From Eopsaltria australis (Eukaryota; Chordata; Aves; Passeriformes; Petroicidae): DNA of 64,000 nucleotides. The number at the start of each line of letters is the position of its first letter. Position 1 is the first letter of the stretch. A model generated the notes under the pieces. That model saw nothing but the letters and a program-made list of their open reading frames with translations. It was not told where the DNA came from and did not search any database. The position numbers and the translations under genes are program-made. Below are positions 33,101 through 46,319 of this stretch, in pieces. Location of the stretch: NCBI GenBank assembly GCA_034509425.1, contig JAVTVJ010000230.1, forward strand, positions 901,001-965,000, given 5' to 3'.

Positions 33101-36100
33101 ATGGGATGATAATCCAATTCTATGGCATCTAGAAAGAATCCTTCTCCTAGTTATTAAATATGCATGTCTATCCCAAGCAAAATATATCAGAGCAGTGAGA
33201 AGTGGAGATAACACACTGCACCAGAGTAGAGTTGCAAAAATGTCAACTTGAAACAGAAGAGCAGGGAAGAAAAAACAAACTAAACCTCCCACAGACAGTT
33301 CCACGGGCTAAAAAGAATTGGAAAATATTTGCAAAGTCAAATGCTCATAACAAAACCGGAACGAGAACCATGCTCACACTGAAGTTACATGACTTTTCCC
33401 AGGCAATGTTTATTCTAATTTTGATGCAACATTTTAATAATCGCATTAACTGCTGATAAAAGAAAGGACAGGAACTTCATTTTTCAGTGTAGTAACTCCA
33501 CAGCAGGTTTGTTTCCACAGACAATCATCCATATAATCGGTAAGATTTTCCTATTTTCAAGCAGATAAAATTGCAAGTGCCAGTTGCAAAAGAAACAAAA
33601 TGTCATTGTGGAAATTAAAGGTCCTTTAACCAGAAACCTTACAGGCAACCAAGTCCTTTTAGTCCTTCAGAGCTGTTAAATGCCAGAATTGCACAGAGTT
33701 AAGACTAGTAAAACTCACAAGAACTTTTAGCAATGAATTTCAGTGCTCTTCCACTGTGTCACACTACTTTCCATCAACAACTCTGGAAATTCTAAACGTG
33801 TAAATGAAAGAGGCAGATGCCAGACCCTCTGATCAAGGTGAGCATGATGGAATGCTGACTGCATTTGAATGGCACTACTTGCTAGGTGTAGGATGTTCTC
33901 TGGAAAAGAGTGCAGCCTGTCCCAGTGGTTAATCACTTTCTTCCTTAGAAGTATGGGCCTTACTTGTAGTTAGACTGCCATGCTTTGTCTGGGAAGCCAC
34001 CAGTCTTTGTAATGCCCTTCTCTACTTGCTCATACAATGTAATATACAGAAATGCCTTTTGTCCTGGGACATCCATTATACCATTATAGCTCAATCATAT
34101 TTTAGATATACTGATTTTGTGAAGCTCCACTCAAACATTTTGTCCAGTCCTTAACTAATTTGTAGTGTTATTTTTGCAGTTAACCTTCTTATTAAAATAG
34201 GAATACCAAAGGTGCACACAAATTCCCAGCACAGCCTCAAGATAACAAGCATAAAGGTAAAAATCTCCCCTTTATTGCTCAATGCTACTCTGTTTATACA
34301 GTAAGGACTTCAGCCACTACTTTAACCACCTGGAGGTCAGGATAAGTGCCTAAACTTTTCCAGAATTGGTGTTTTCCTGAGCACAGTTCCTCTTTCCATA
34401 CAAATAGAAGGCATTACTCATTCCTGAGTAACTGTGCATTCAGAGGTCCTACAGGAGGTTGTATTTGAACAGAGAATGCCACTGCTGTATGAACTCTTAA
34501 GACACCAGCCTTCTGGCTGCTCCTTCTTCCTTCATCATGCACTGTGCAGCTATGACTCCACATTAAACACTCCCTCTTCCCGGGAGAAGCAGAAAGAGGG
34601 GAAGCAGCTGAGGAGCCAGAGCAATGGCAGCTGCCTGAATACAGTTCCCTCATGTCTGTGCAGAGCTCCCGCTGTCAGACCTGTCACATGTCATGTCCCA
34701 ACCAGACTGCACAAAGGGCTGAGCGACTGAGCTGCTAGTTGGCAGCACTTGGGAGGGAGAGGCCTGCTCTGGGCGGAGGCCATCGTGCCATCCAAGCAAG
34801 GAAGGTGGTTTTGGTGAGCTACTTCACAACCGCCTCCCTCCATCCCCCTGTCCCTACTAGCAGCTGCTCCCCCACTTCCCTTCCGAGACTCCCTGTGTGG
34901 CAGGGGCCAGCTGCAAGTAGAATTCTTCAGGGCTCTCCAGGGACAGGGTGAGTGGCAGGACATCACTGCCCAGCACTGGTGCTGCTTTTCCACTGGTGAC
35001 CTTGTGCCAGGCACTGCATGAAGCCAGCGATGCTGCACAGCCCCTGGCGGGGCACTCCCCTGCAAGTCCCAGCCTCCTGCTCCTCCATGAATGGGCACTT
35101 CAGAGACACTCTTCCAAAAGGAATGGGAACCTCAACCACCAGAGACCAGCAACCAAGTCTCCCCAAATTAGCCAGCTGTAGATTAAAACAAATAAAGAAA
35201 CATCCAAGGATCAAATAAACCCTCAAACCTCTGCAGCAACTCAACCAATGGAGTTGGAAAAATCACCTCTGGATTTTTTTCTCACTGTCCTTCCTCAACA
35301 GGGAGCATAAACACTGCTTGGCCTTGTATCAAGCACCACCCAGCCCAGGGAACTGAACAGCAAAGAGCAACACAGCAAAGACAGTGAGTAGTGTGACCTA
35401 CAAAGGCAGTGAAGGCTGTGTGAGGTGGCTGCTGAACCGCACTCTGAAGCAGCAAGACTGACAGAGCACAGTCCTCTCATAAGGCTGGGTTTGAAGGTGA
35501 AGCAGGAGTAGAGCCCAGCTGCAGATTTAATAGCACTATCACGTTGCCATTTCAAGATTTCCTTCATAATAGAATTTTCACGAGACTCATCAAGTTTCAC
35601 ACATGCTTACACATTACTTATCACTGTGGTATTTGAGCACCTTAGACCAGCTGTTTCAGGGAAACTTGTTGCCATAGGCCAAAATCTCAGGAGATTTTGG
35701 ATGTATATTAGTAGTTCCTGTTCAGTTTTGGGTCCAACACAGACTTCAAACTACTAAGATGTTTCGAGAACCTTAGACACAGAGGTTCTGCTTTGGACTG
35801 ATGTTTCTTCCTTTACCAAAAAATCTCTTAGATCATTTCCACTGAAGTCACTCTCTGTGCATCTGTCTTCTTTATCAGTATATTCCCAGTGTGTTCCTTG
35901 TTGCACACTGTTTTAATTAGTGTTACACAGTCTTGTATATTCAGCAAAAAACTCAAAATACGACAAATGTGATTAAATGTTTCAGTTTTGAGAACATCAG
36001 CTTAGGTAAGCTTTTACACAATAAAGCATTAATAATCTTTTGCATACGATATAAAACAATTTTCTGTGATTGATTAACTGTGTGCTGATCTTAACAATGA

Positions 36101-39100
36101 TAACAATGGATGAACACTACTCATTGTGTAGGCAGATACAGTTAGAGAGATATACATTAAAATTATCATAGAATTAGGAAGTAAATAAATGTTTAAGTCA
36201 AATATTTGTTCTTTTACCCTTGGAATCTAATGATTACAAAGTTTATTGGATGTTTTATATTTTACTCAGAAGCAATCATGTGGTTATTATTGATAGAAGA
36301 AAATAAAGAAGAATTGAGTTACGAATTTCAATAAACAAAGCGTTTTACTAAATCTGTATGCACTGGTATGTATGTGTTTGTGGCTGCAAACCATGTATTG
36401 GATTCAAAATGAAACAGGAGAGGATAAAATACCTCAAGGCCCCAAATGATGTAAACAAGGCTTTATGTATTAAATGTTAAAATTATCATTATGTGTTAGG
36501 CATGTACACACACCACTGCTCTCTACTGGGTTAAGTCAGAAATGCTTATCTTTGACTCTAAATGCCTACACTGCCACTAAGTGAAAATGATTTTTCCTTA
36601 GATCACTTGATAAGAATTTGTTTACAGAGCAATGAACAGGTTTTAACACTGATGTTTAGCACAAATTAAGGTGCCACGTTGTGTAATGTAGTCTCAAAAC
36701 CCCTATGTAAGGCAGTTGCATCTCAACTTGTATTACTATAAATGAGATCTAAAATTATGTTAAGAACTGAACATACTTTTTTTAAAACAGTTCCTAGTCA
36801 TTTAAATGGTATCAACTACCCATTCAAACTGCCTGTGTCTTTGTTTCATGCCTTTGGTCCCCATAGGCAGAGCCATCCCAAACACCAAGCAGTTCAAAGA
36901 AGCAGATAATTAACTACTGCCTATTGTACAAATTGCACATTTTCAATTAATGTTCTACCTCACAGGCAGGGCAGTTAGTTTTAATCAGTCTCATGACATC
37001 AACTATTGTGGTTACTGTTCTCAGATACTGGAAGGCACCTTGATGGTGCCATGCAGGCAGACTGCAGCACACAGCCCCTTCATTTGGTCTCTGCTGTGTG
37101 TAGTGCTTCTTCCTAAACATTTAAAGAAAAAGGTTATAAGGTGAGGGAATCACTAAAGGTCATTCTTCTTGGGAAGGGCTGTGCATACAGAGCTCAAATG
37201 GTTTTAAATTCCTGTATTCAGTTTTCATAGCTTCAGGCCTGAGCCATGCTATGGAAGATAACAGAGATCAGGTGAACACAAAGGCAATTTGGAGCCATTT
37301 TCCCTTTGCATCTGGCTTGCAGCCTGCTCCATCAGCACCACTGCAGCCTGGTGTAGTTTAGAGCAACCTGGAGACTACTCTATCTGACTTTGGTGACCCT
37401 ACAGGAACTGCAAAAATTACTTTCCTTCTTGGCTGTTTGTTTCAGGGTTTTTGGGCTGTCCTGTGTTGAACACAGATTAGGTAATTTTAAGAGCCAGGTT
37501 TAGTTCCTGTACTTAAGTTTTTTAAAAATAACACTAAAAATTTCAACACACCAGTGAATTAAAAATATAAGGTGTTTAGATTTGGGGTGGAGGTGGGCGA
37601 GGGAAGAGAGAACAGAAAACTCAGGGAATAGAGCAAAAAATACACTTCATTTTCACAAATAGGAGAATGACCTTTATAATGCAGTTGGAGCCTTGCTTCG
37701 TGTCAGTTATGGGTCAGTGCCCTATTACTGTATGGTCCCCACACCATCACTGCAGCAGTGCAGCCGCACCCCTAGAGGGAGGTTGTGTCAACATTTCTAC
37801 TGCAAACCCCTCTTCCAGAAGGTTAAAACCTGTCTGTCAGCAAGGAAATAACTTTATTACAAACAAAACTTGATAAAAATCCATTTGGCCACTTTCAAAT
37901 GATTACAGCCTTGTCCCAACATAAGAAACACACTGGGTTCAAAGTTGCTCTCATGCAACTTCTGAAGGGTTTTGCATGAACCCCTTGCCTGGCTTGGCTG
38001 CACCCATGAGACTTGGGGAGGGAAGGCACTGAAGAAAGTGCCCAGCTTCCTGTAACTCCTCACTGCTTTAATGCCCTGGGCCCTTCTTGGAAAGGCAGCT
38101 GGAAGGTGAGATTTTCCCAGAGACCCAGTCCTGCACGAAGTCTCAGTCCCTCATGAGCTGGAGCCTGGAGTCAAGAGATGGGAAATGTTTCACAGACATC
38201 TTCAGATGCCTCTTTCTAGTGGAGGTGACTTTTGCTCCTGCTATGGAAATGGCAGCTCTGGGAAAGCAACAGTGACCTGTGTCAATACAATTCCCATTAG
38301 CACAAGAGAAGTGCATCAACCCCTAATTTTAAGTGAAAGCTAGGGTTACAAATATGTATATGTACATAAAAAGAATTATACTAAACCTGTATTTGGCTCC
38401 ATTTGTTTAAAAAAAGCCTATAAACATACACTGAAGCCATACACCAAAAAAAGCTTTTAGAGGACTCAGAGGGGTCTTTCTGTTGTAATAGGTACATTTA
38501 CTTGTGTTTTCAGTCCAAAAAATCCATTTTATGTGTATATCTGGCTGGGAGATTTACATATCCAGGCAGATTTTTAGGGAGTCAGTCTCTTGTGTGTAAA
38601 TAAGAGATGTCATTTGTTAAGATCTAATAAAAAAATCTTTAAATCATGTACTTTAAATTCAATCCTCCCCCTTTAAATTGAAAACAAGTCTGAAACTAGC
38701 CAAGTCACAGAGGCTATTTATTCTATAATGCAAACGCTCTCACTTTATGGGAATTTTCTCCTTAAGATAGGCAGTTAAAATAAATAAATAAAAGAAAATA
38801 AACTATGGTGTATTAAAGAGTTCAAAAAAATGAGGTTCAGATGCACTTCTACTGCATCTACTTTGCTTTTAAGCAATTCTGATCACAAATAAAACAACTT
38901 TAGACCAAAACTCTGTATCAAAACAGAACCAAAACAGTTAAGTCCACAACACGAGTGCATGGCAATGATGTAAACAAGTTTTTTCATAACACAGAGTTGA
39001 AATTGCAGCAGACTCACAGAGCATTAGAGACTTGTGAGTCTTTGTGAAATATTAACAAAGTAGAAAATTCTGAGATTTCCCTGGACTGAAAAATACTGTC

Positions 39101-40369
39101 AGAAAGAGGGATCAGAGTATACTGTGTGGCTTCTCATCTTGCCCCCCTGAAAAACACAATGTACAAATTAACCACTGTGCCCTCTGAATCTCAAATTAAT
39201 TGTCAGCCGGAATAGTAGAGAGAGTGTCAGATACTTCTGTTTGTTTCTGCACCTCCATCTCCACACAGGCAGTACCTAAGCCTAGGACTAATGTCATGAG
39301 CAGGAAAAGAAAATGCAATTGAGGAGAGGAAAAAATCTCCTTGTGTTCTAATCACTGCCATTCTGGTTGCTTTCCATGAATCCCCAAGACTTTTCTGCAA
39401 ATACAACATCTGAAGACAGTCAGACCTGCAGGTGTCTAATAGCTACTTCACAGCTCTAAGGATTTTGACTTTTTCCTTTGTTTCTGAGTTGTTTTCTTCT
39501 CCTAAGTGTCAAAATCTTGAATCATGGGATTATTCTTTTAACTGATGACATGATCTTTCTCTGCAGATCTGTCCACTTTCAACATAACTGAGAGCTTGTC
39601 AAGAACAAGAATCCTTAAATAGTTCTTAAAAAATTAACAAGAAAGATCTGCCAACTGAGATCCATTCTGTATGGCAGGGAGATTGCTACGATTCTGTGGA
39701 CACTTCTAAAAGCTGCTGCCACATTGCGTCAGAATCTTTAAGCAACACTAATGTTTGGATCAAATACATGAATACAAGGTGAAGGAATGAAGGCTGATTC
39801 AGGAATGCAAGATCCATTAAACTATGCAAGTATGCATGAACTGTAAAAAGTGGATCCCATACATATCAGCTATAGCCCTTAGCTGTTAGCAGGTGTGAAT
39901 CAGTCAGTTGTACAATTCATTTGTCTACCTAATTGCACTGAAGATAGGCTTTTACTTTGCCTATAACATCACTAATGAGTAGGTTTTCAGTTTGATCTAA
40001 CTAATTAATTCTTGTTAACTTCCTTTGCATTGCTGTTCTTTTAATTTAACCAGAGACAGCACCAGAGTTGCTACTAGTGTTTAGTCTCAACTAGATTACT
40101 CCTATTCATTAAGGTCTGTAATTGTTGGTCATACCCTCCCAAATGGTCATTACAACCTCTGGCTTGCATATTGAATAACAGCAATTTCCTGGCTCCAATA
40201 GACTCTCATGTAAGGGAGGGGAAAATGCTAATAAAGAAAGAATGAATGATTCTCTGCTTCATTCAGTGCTGTGTAGATTTCCTTTACAGCAGAAATTGTA
40301 CTGAGGTGGTAAAACGGGTTTCTTGCAGGCCCCCTACCTCCACCCTGAGTGAAAACAATAAGAACCAAG
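30130..40369. other. Ten-kilobase non-coding stretch, no gene recognised
   Basis: AT-rich and repeat-poor. The plus frame at 30550-30939 (129 codons) has no domain. A GC-richer segment at 34430-35200 carries long frames on both strands (34434-34730, 34691-35098, 34739-34951, 34948-35181), a sign of composition and not coding. A short degenerate (CTAT)n lies at 32819-32843. The segment at 39880-40010 is complex and may be conserved. No transposon boundaries were recognised. Confidence 0.6.
32819..32843. repeat. Degenerate tetranucleotide repeat
   Basis: TCTATCTAATCTATCTGTCTATCTC: about six units related to CTAT with two interruptions. A short, decayed microsatellite. Confidence 0.8.
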
Positions 40370-40830
40370 TCAAGCATTCCCTGCTACTGTGATTACAGCA
40401 TCCGTAAAAGTGATTATATGGCTGCTGTAATCAACTTCAATGAAAGCTGCCTGTTAGAGCTTCAATAATTACTCATTTCTGTTAACAGCTTGCTTTCAGT
40501 TTAGTACTTTGAGGCCTAGAAAAAAAAATGGTGTTTTAATAAAAGATCCTGTGAACGCAGTATTTTGGAGGGTAAGAGCTTGTGTGTGGGCAAATTAAAA
40601 AAAAAATGCACATGCAACTTTTTTGTCCTGTGCTCAATAGCAGCCCCTTTTCATTTAAGCTCAGAATCTATTTAACCAGCAACAAGCACGAGTTCATACA
40701 GGGTTCAGTCATGTACTGAATGTTTACTGAAGGAGGCACAATAGTTTAAATAAAGTGGCGGTTTTAAATATTTTACCCATTTCTTTAAACAAATTGCCAA
40801 TCCTTAAACTCTGTGTTAAACACATTTCAA
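40370..40830. promoter_or_regulatory. Possible conserved regulatory block with inverted repeat
   Basis: Repeat-free, non-coding sequence. A perfect 11-bp inverted repeat, TGATTACAGCA at 40390-40400 and TGCTGTAATCA at 40423-40433, flanks 22 bases that contain another TGATTA. TAATTACTCA lies near 40466 and the palindrome CTGTTAACAG at 40479-40488. The right half (40560-40830) continues in the same style with TTTAATAAA and TTTAAATAAAG words. The symmetric GATTA sites would suit a homeodomain dimer; this is inferred. Confidence 0.33.
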
Positions 40831-41940
40831 AAGCAAAATACCACAAAGCTCTCTTTCAATAAAACCACCACTTTTGTCATATTATGCCTCCTTCTTCTTG
40901 ATGTATTTTATTTCTGCAAAGCTCTGGAGAAGAATGGAGCTTACAGAAGTTAAGGGCTCATTTTTAAAACAAAACAAAAGAACCATTTAGTCTGAGATTA
41001 AAACAACACAGGTCACCATTGCCCTCCAATGTTTGATGTTCTGCAGAGCAATGACACAGCTAGGGATAAGGGAGGCAGACTGCAGAGAATTAAAGTTGAC
41101 AAACACTTCCACCTCAAACTTAAAATCCCAGGCAACCTTTTTTGAAGTTAAAATAAACCCTAAACAACAACAAGCAGAGAAACCACTCCTCTTGTTTAGA
41201 TAACTTCATGACTATGCTTTTATTTTTCTTATGTGCCTATATACTACTCCTTTTGAGACCAAGAAACCACGAAAAAACCAAAACCAGAAAGAAGGTTCTC
41301 AGAGTATCCAACAGGAAGCTAAAATAGTTAAAAATGCTGTAAGATCTTACAAGAAACTCAGTGAAGTCTGCATAAGTATAAATGAGGTTGTTTCTTCACC
41401 TAGAATCTTTCTCCCCTTTGGGGAGGTTTACGGTAAGATTTCCTGCAACTCAAGGGCCATGCTTCCTGAAGGACAAGCTCAGTTCTGATGAGGGGCTACT
41501 GGTCATGATTTCTGTCCCTGCAGGAGCCCTAACAAGCAACACAGGCTGCTGGAGACTGAGGACATGCTATGAAGCTGCTGCATCCTTTTAACAGGACTGT
41601 GCCTCCTGCAAAGCCTTGCAGCTGATGGCAGCTTTTGCACCATCCAGACGAGAGGCTGGGGGACTTAGTCCCCCCCTAGAAATCCTAGGGGGTGGAGTTA
41701 GCTGCTGTCACACCTTGTACACAATGCCCAAACACATTTATTGATCTGACACATAAATGGGAGGGGAAGCACTTGCTGCTTTAGCACCTGATCAGCAGCA
41801 TCAAGGAGAGCTTTGCTCTGTGAACAATACATACAACCCTTTCTCTAAACCACCTTGGCCCAGACATGCGTAACATGTTCCCTCTCCTCAGTTTATCTCA
41901 TAGGTGAAGTACCAGAAAAAATGTTATTAATATCTTGAAT
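40831..41940. other. Non-coding stretch, no gene recognised
   Basis: No gene recognised. The overlapping plus frames at 41231-41488 and 41382-41591 show no domain. CTAGAAATCCTAGG near 41677 is a small near-palindrome without obvious meaning. Confidence 0.6.
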
Positions 41941-41944
41941 GTAA

Positions 41945-42060
41945 TACAGTGCATGATATTTACATAGCATTTCTCATCCTGAAGGATTTCACAGCACTTT
42001 ATATATTACATGCTTATGGAAATTGCTCCACCATTAGAATGAAGACAACACAGGCATAAG
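41945..42060 (+). mobile_element. Ancient L3/MIR-type repeat remnant, copy A
   Basis: The words TATTTACATAGCATTTCTCA, TCCTGAAGGATTTCACAG and CACTTTATATA follow a common old amniote repeat phrase. That phrase is TTTATATAGCGCCTTTCATC, then CTGAAGGATCCCAAAG, then GCTTTACAAAC. A second copy in the same orientation is at 63205-63275. The family (L3/CR1-like LINE tail or related SINE) cannot be fixed from the sequence alone. Boundaries are approximate. Confidence 0.5.
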
Positions 42061-44255
42061 TCAGCAGACAGCTGGACAAATGCTCAACAGCATCGATTTG
42101 GTCAAGGACAACAGTTGGAATTATCTACCCATGCAAAGGATGGCATGAATTATAAAGAACCTAATTTTTCTTGGTACCTGCAATCACTGCTTTATTGTGC
42201 ATGCACTATTTGGTTGCATCCACTGGAATTTCCATAAACCTTCCACTGTTTCTGAGGACAGAGCATTCTCAAAAAGAGGACATTGCTTCATTGCTTTCCC
42301 TGGTGGTCCATCAGAATGCAATTCTGCTATGAAAGAATGCACCATGAATGACCTGTGTACCAACCAGCTGCATAGATATGGTTTCAGCGTAGAGCAGTAT
42401 CTTCAGTTGGCATAGTTCCATTTACTTGAAAGGATCTATTCCAAAGTGTATCCTCTGGGGTTTCACTCCATAAAATGATTCCATTTTACAATTTAATTTT
42501 CCTTGTCCTGAAGGACATAAAACATGACCATAAACATTAAAAAAGAAGAAAATAAAGTGTTCCCTGTGAACATCTAAAGATGGATTTCTGGTCTTGCTCT
42601 TTTCTTTTTGTCACCTGTGTGCACTGTGGACTCATCTCTTGTTCTCTCTACCTCCTCACAAGAGACTTCACTGAGGGCAGTCAGCCTTGCCCCAGGGCAG
42701 AGGCTCCCTCTGAATGGACAGAACACGCCTGAAGTCTATGGGCTCTGGGTGCAAGATGAAGGAGCATGCCTCTACTTTACATTGTGTTCAGAACCTGACC
42801 AGTGCAGATCATTAGGCTCTCAGAGGAAGCACATCTGTCACATACCTTCCATCCTCTCCTTTTACTCAGTTTCATTTAGATGTGGCCTGGTTACACCAAA
42901 GTATTTAAACGCAAAAGGAATGTGAAAAAGAGGAAACAAGAATTTTCAAGCTACTTGGTACTATATATTTACCAAAAAAAGATGAAATCTGATCTGATTT
43001 TTATGTGTTTGTTTCATCTGAAAATCAAGATGGAGGTCTGCAAGTCCTCATTCAGAAACTTCCACCACACAGGAACTGTCAATAGATCAATGCTTGCAGG
43101 ATAAGGAACCTGTGGAAAGCCTTTCACACAGCTGTCTGTCTAGGCAGCCTCTCCACTGCAGATCAGTAAGAATTACACTGAAATTAGTAGGAACAATTTT
43201 TCCTGTCATGTAACTGATCTTAATATATTTTTGCAAGTAATGTAACATGAAACAAAATCATAAAACATCCTTTCATTTTCTATTACGTACCGAGTATGTT
43301 ATTTCTGTAGGAAAAGTAATAAGAACAAATTTTGTGTTTCTTTGGCTATAGGAATGGAGATTTTCTCTGGTCTTTATGCACTACTACAAAAAAGATTCAG
43401 TATGGCCCATAACTGCTAAAGCATCACAATGCAACTTATTATAACCTGTCTCCAGAACTTTGTGTTAAGCAGACTAATGCACAAGCCCTAAAACTCTTAA
43501 AGCAGCTACTGTATTACATAGTAGGAGAACACTGTAAACAAAATGCTTATACTTGTCAGAATAAACCTGAAAAACTTGAAAACTGCAGGACATAAGTTTT
43601 CTGAAGCATGGCCACTTTTGCAAACTTCTGAAACAAGATTCAACATTGAACTTTTCACACTGACAAATAGGAAGGTTTGGTACAAAGCACTGGAGAGCTG
43701 GCTGGGAATTGTGATTTCTGCTCCACAAATAGCTTGTGTCCCACAGGTGTTGAGGTAAAATTAAACATTGAAAAAAAAATCTTGAGCCATGATCTAATTT
43801 CCTTTAGTATTCAAGAAACCTAGCTGCCCCCCCCCAAAAAAAAATTGAAGAAAATAAAGCATGAAATCTTTCTTTTCAGTTGTTCATGACAGGCCAATGT
43901 GTCCAGCACTAGTATCAGGGACAACAGGTATCAAAAGCAGCAATTCTTTTTCTTTTATTGATGGAAAGCAGTTACACAGAGATGTTTGTGGAGTCAGCTG
44001 AAGCTCAAATCTCTCAATACAACACTAAGGCAGACAAAAAAGTCAGGGTATTCTGACATACCTACTTTCTTAAGATAGGAGACTGTCTTTAAATCTTTTC
44101 ACTGGAGGAGATGATTAAGGCAAACTTATTGGTGTTATGTGCAAGAGGTATGCAAAAAGCTGTATCTTTCTCTAGACCACCTTCTGGCTATTGGATAGAA
44201 TTACAAACACTAAGATCTTCCCACATATGATTACAGCCCAGCTGTTCTTTAAAGA
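42061..44255. other. Non-coding stretch, no gene recognised
   Basis: The frames at 42608-42925 and 42880-43104 (plus) and 43474-43728 (minus) show no domains. The simple run C9 followed by A9 lies at 43827-43844. Otherwise ordinary AT-rich sequence. Confidence 0.6.
43827..43844. repeat. C9A9 homopolymer pair
   Basis: Nine C followed directly by nine A. A simple slippage-prone run. Confidence 0.9.
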
Positions 44256-44259
44256 CACA

Positions 44260-44284
44260 CCCCCCCCCCCCCCCCCACACACAC
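44260..44284. repeat. C17 tract with flanking (CA)n
   Basis: Seventeen C at 44260-44276, flanked by ACACAC on the left and ACACACA on the right. The minus strand is a long G run, able to form a G-quadruplex or i-motif. The length is likely to vary between individuals and to be error-prone in sequencing. Confidence 0.92.
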
Positions 44285-44574
44285 CCCAAGAGGATAAAAT
44301 TGCTCTTTTTTTTCATAGTCATAGCAATTTCATTGGCTCGGTGACCTATATTCTGGCAAAGAAAGAATTATGTGACACAGATCTTTGCCTGTGTAGACAA
44401 TCATTAAAAATTATGTCAATAGAATACTTGATACATTTGTGAGAGGTGAAGTAGGTGTGAATGACAGGGAGATGCTTTCTAGATGCACAGTTTGTCTTAC
44501 AGTACAGTTGCCTGTATTACCTTAATTGTAGAATAAAACATGCAACTCCTACATCAGTCCCTTCACCCACTGAT

Positions 44575-44690
44575 TTTAATTGCTCTGCAGTACTCTCATT
44601 TTACAGATGGAGAAACTATACTCAGAGAAGTGAAGCCACATGGTCCAGCTGACATTGCAGGGCAGTCAAGCAGCAAGGAACGGTGCTGTC
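44575..44690 (+). mobile_element. MIR-like SINE remnant
   Basis: CTCATTTTACAGATGGAGAA followed by ACTATACTCAGAGAAGTGAA matches the order of the MIR/L2 phrase CATTTTACAGATGAGGAAAC, then TGAGGCACAGAGAGGTTAA. The match to CATTTTACAGATG is exact. The right side (GCCACATGGTCCAGC) keeps the spacing of the TTGCCCAAGGTCACACAGC part with many changes. Two overlapping plus frames run through it and are accidental. It is in the same orientation as the copy at 29732-29835. Confidence 0.62.
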
Positions 44691-44976
44691 TCTTGGTTAC
44701 CAGCCAACTGCATCACTTGGAAGAACTTACTGCAACCGTCCCTTTCACTCCAAACCATTTGTGCTTTGAGAGAGATACATACTGAATCAAATGACTGCAG
44801 TGACCATTTCTTTTGCATTCAGCAACAAAAATTGCATGAAATGCATTTGAAAAGATGTACATACCTGACAAAGCCTTTGTAGTAGACGTCCTCCCTATAT
44901 AGCATGAAGTCCCATACAGCCAACCCTATATGTCTTGCTACACCTTGTTTCACTTCCTTTCTTCTTAATGTACCTA

Positions 44977-44993
44977 CAGCAGCAGCAGCAGCA
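44977..44993. repeat. (CAG)5 trinucleotide run
   Basis: Five CAG units plus CA. Short and in non-coding sequence. Confidence 0.9.
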
Positions 44994-46104
44994 TGAAATA
45001 ATGAAATCTATCAAATATTAATTTTAAATGCTCTCCAGTGACCAAAAATGCACTCTGAGATTTATCAGGAGGCACCTATGCTGACAGTAGGATGGGGTCT
45101 AGGTATAAGGGCTATTGCTAAGTCGATTAAGTAGGCCCCAAAATAGACACAACTTTCTAATTAAATCAAAGAGCCTGAATCCCATCCAGACCCAGCTACG
45201 AAGCCAGAGCTGTGCGGGTGGAAGTTGTTCAAACTGGCCTGTGCTGCCATGCAGGGCAGAGCACAGCAAGGAACCCGAGGGAGTGACAGCATGTAGAACT
45301 GCTTGAGGCAGGTGAGTGCCACCCAGACATCTCTTAGCTCAGCACAGAAGGGACAGAAAGTGGAAGCCACTATTGTGACCAGAAGCCTCTGGGGTTAAAG
45401 AGCAGATCAATACCACAAAGCTCTGTGGCAAAAGGTGAAGCAGTCTGCATAAGCAAGGTAAGACAGTTCCCTGTGCACGAGTTAATGATGGCACCATGAA
45501 CACAGGTGGCGAGCATCCTGCCTTCCTTGGAAGCAGCATGTACCAGTAACAATTGTTAAGAAGGGATTCAAAATCTTCCAGCTGATGGCTGATCAGACAT
45601 GAAGGACACTTGTCCTGTTCACAGTAACAGCTCACAGTAAGCATTCCCCTGCTCTTCCCACACCTTGAAATATAGTTAAAAATGATACCAGGGAAGATGA
45701 TATGCATCATTCCTTGCTTTCTTACTGCTCCCATGGAAGTAACCAAAACAGATATCTGATCATTTTTTCCCCACAATGTATCTGGAAATACTCTCCCAGA
45801 GAGAAATTATTAGATGTGACTCCAAATTGAGAAGGTGCAGATCTGCCAGATTGCTGACACTATCAAACCATTCCATGACTCTCCAGAAACACTTCACAGC
45901 TTAAAACCCCAATGCCATATATAACAAAAAAATGGTGAAATGTCAACAAGCTTTCTGCTGCTGGCAGATACAAATCTTAAGATTTCATTAGTCAGAAGAT
46001 AGCCTGTGTTTGGTTTGAGGAGATTGTGAAGGGGAGGCAATTATAGAGTTGGTATATTTATTTGGAAGGGCAGGGGAATTCCCCAACAGAAGAGTTAGAG
46101 TGAA
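44994..46104. other. Non-coding stretch, no gene recognised
   Basis: The minus frame at 45339-45776 (145 codons) is the longest here. It has no domain and overlaps a second minus frame at 45370-45552, so I do not call it. Nothing else stands out. Confidence 0.6.
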
Positions 46105-46148
46105 ATATATATGTGTGTGTGTACATACGTACATACGCATACACATAT
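46105..46148. repeat. TA/TG/CATA compound microsatellite
   Basis: ATATATATGTGTGTGTGTAC leads into ATACGTACATACGCATACAC. A compound alternating purine-pyrimidine run with two TACGTA-type centres. Such DNA can adopt a left-handed (Z) form. Confidence 0.88.
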
Positions 46149-46319
46149 CCACCTCTCTATCTTTATAGAGTAAACTGTGTTTACCAGCTAAATGTCACGT
46201 CCTCATAGAAATTTAAAATAAAAGATTTTATTTCTGACACTGTCTCTGCTCTAGATAGTACGCCACCTCTGACTTTAGTAAGGAGATAGCAGCACTCTAG
46301 CAACTATCATCCACCTACG

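Noticed and set aside
34691..35098. 135-codon minus frame in a GC-richer segment
   Set aside because: Long frames are open on both strands here, which is explained by fewer stop codons in GC-rich DNA.
45339..45776. 145-codon minus frame
   Set aside because: No recognisable motif or exon signals, and it overlaps another minus frame at 45370-45552.
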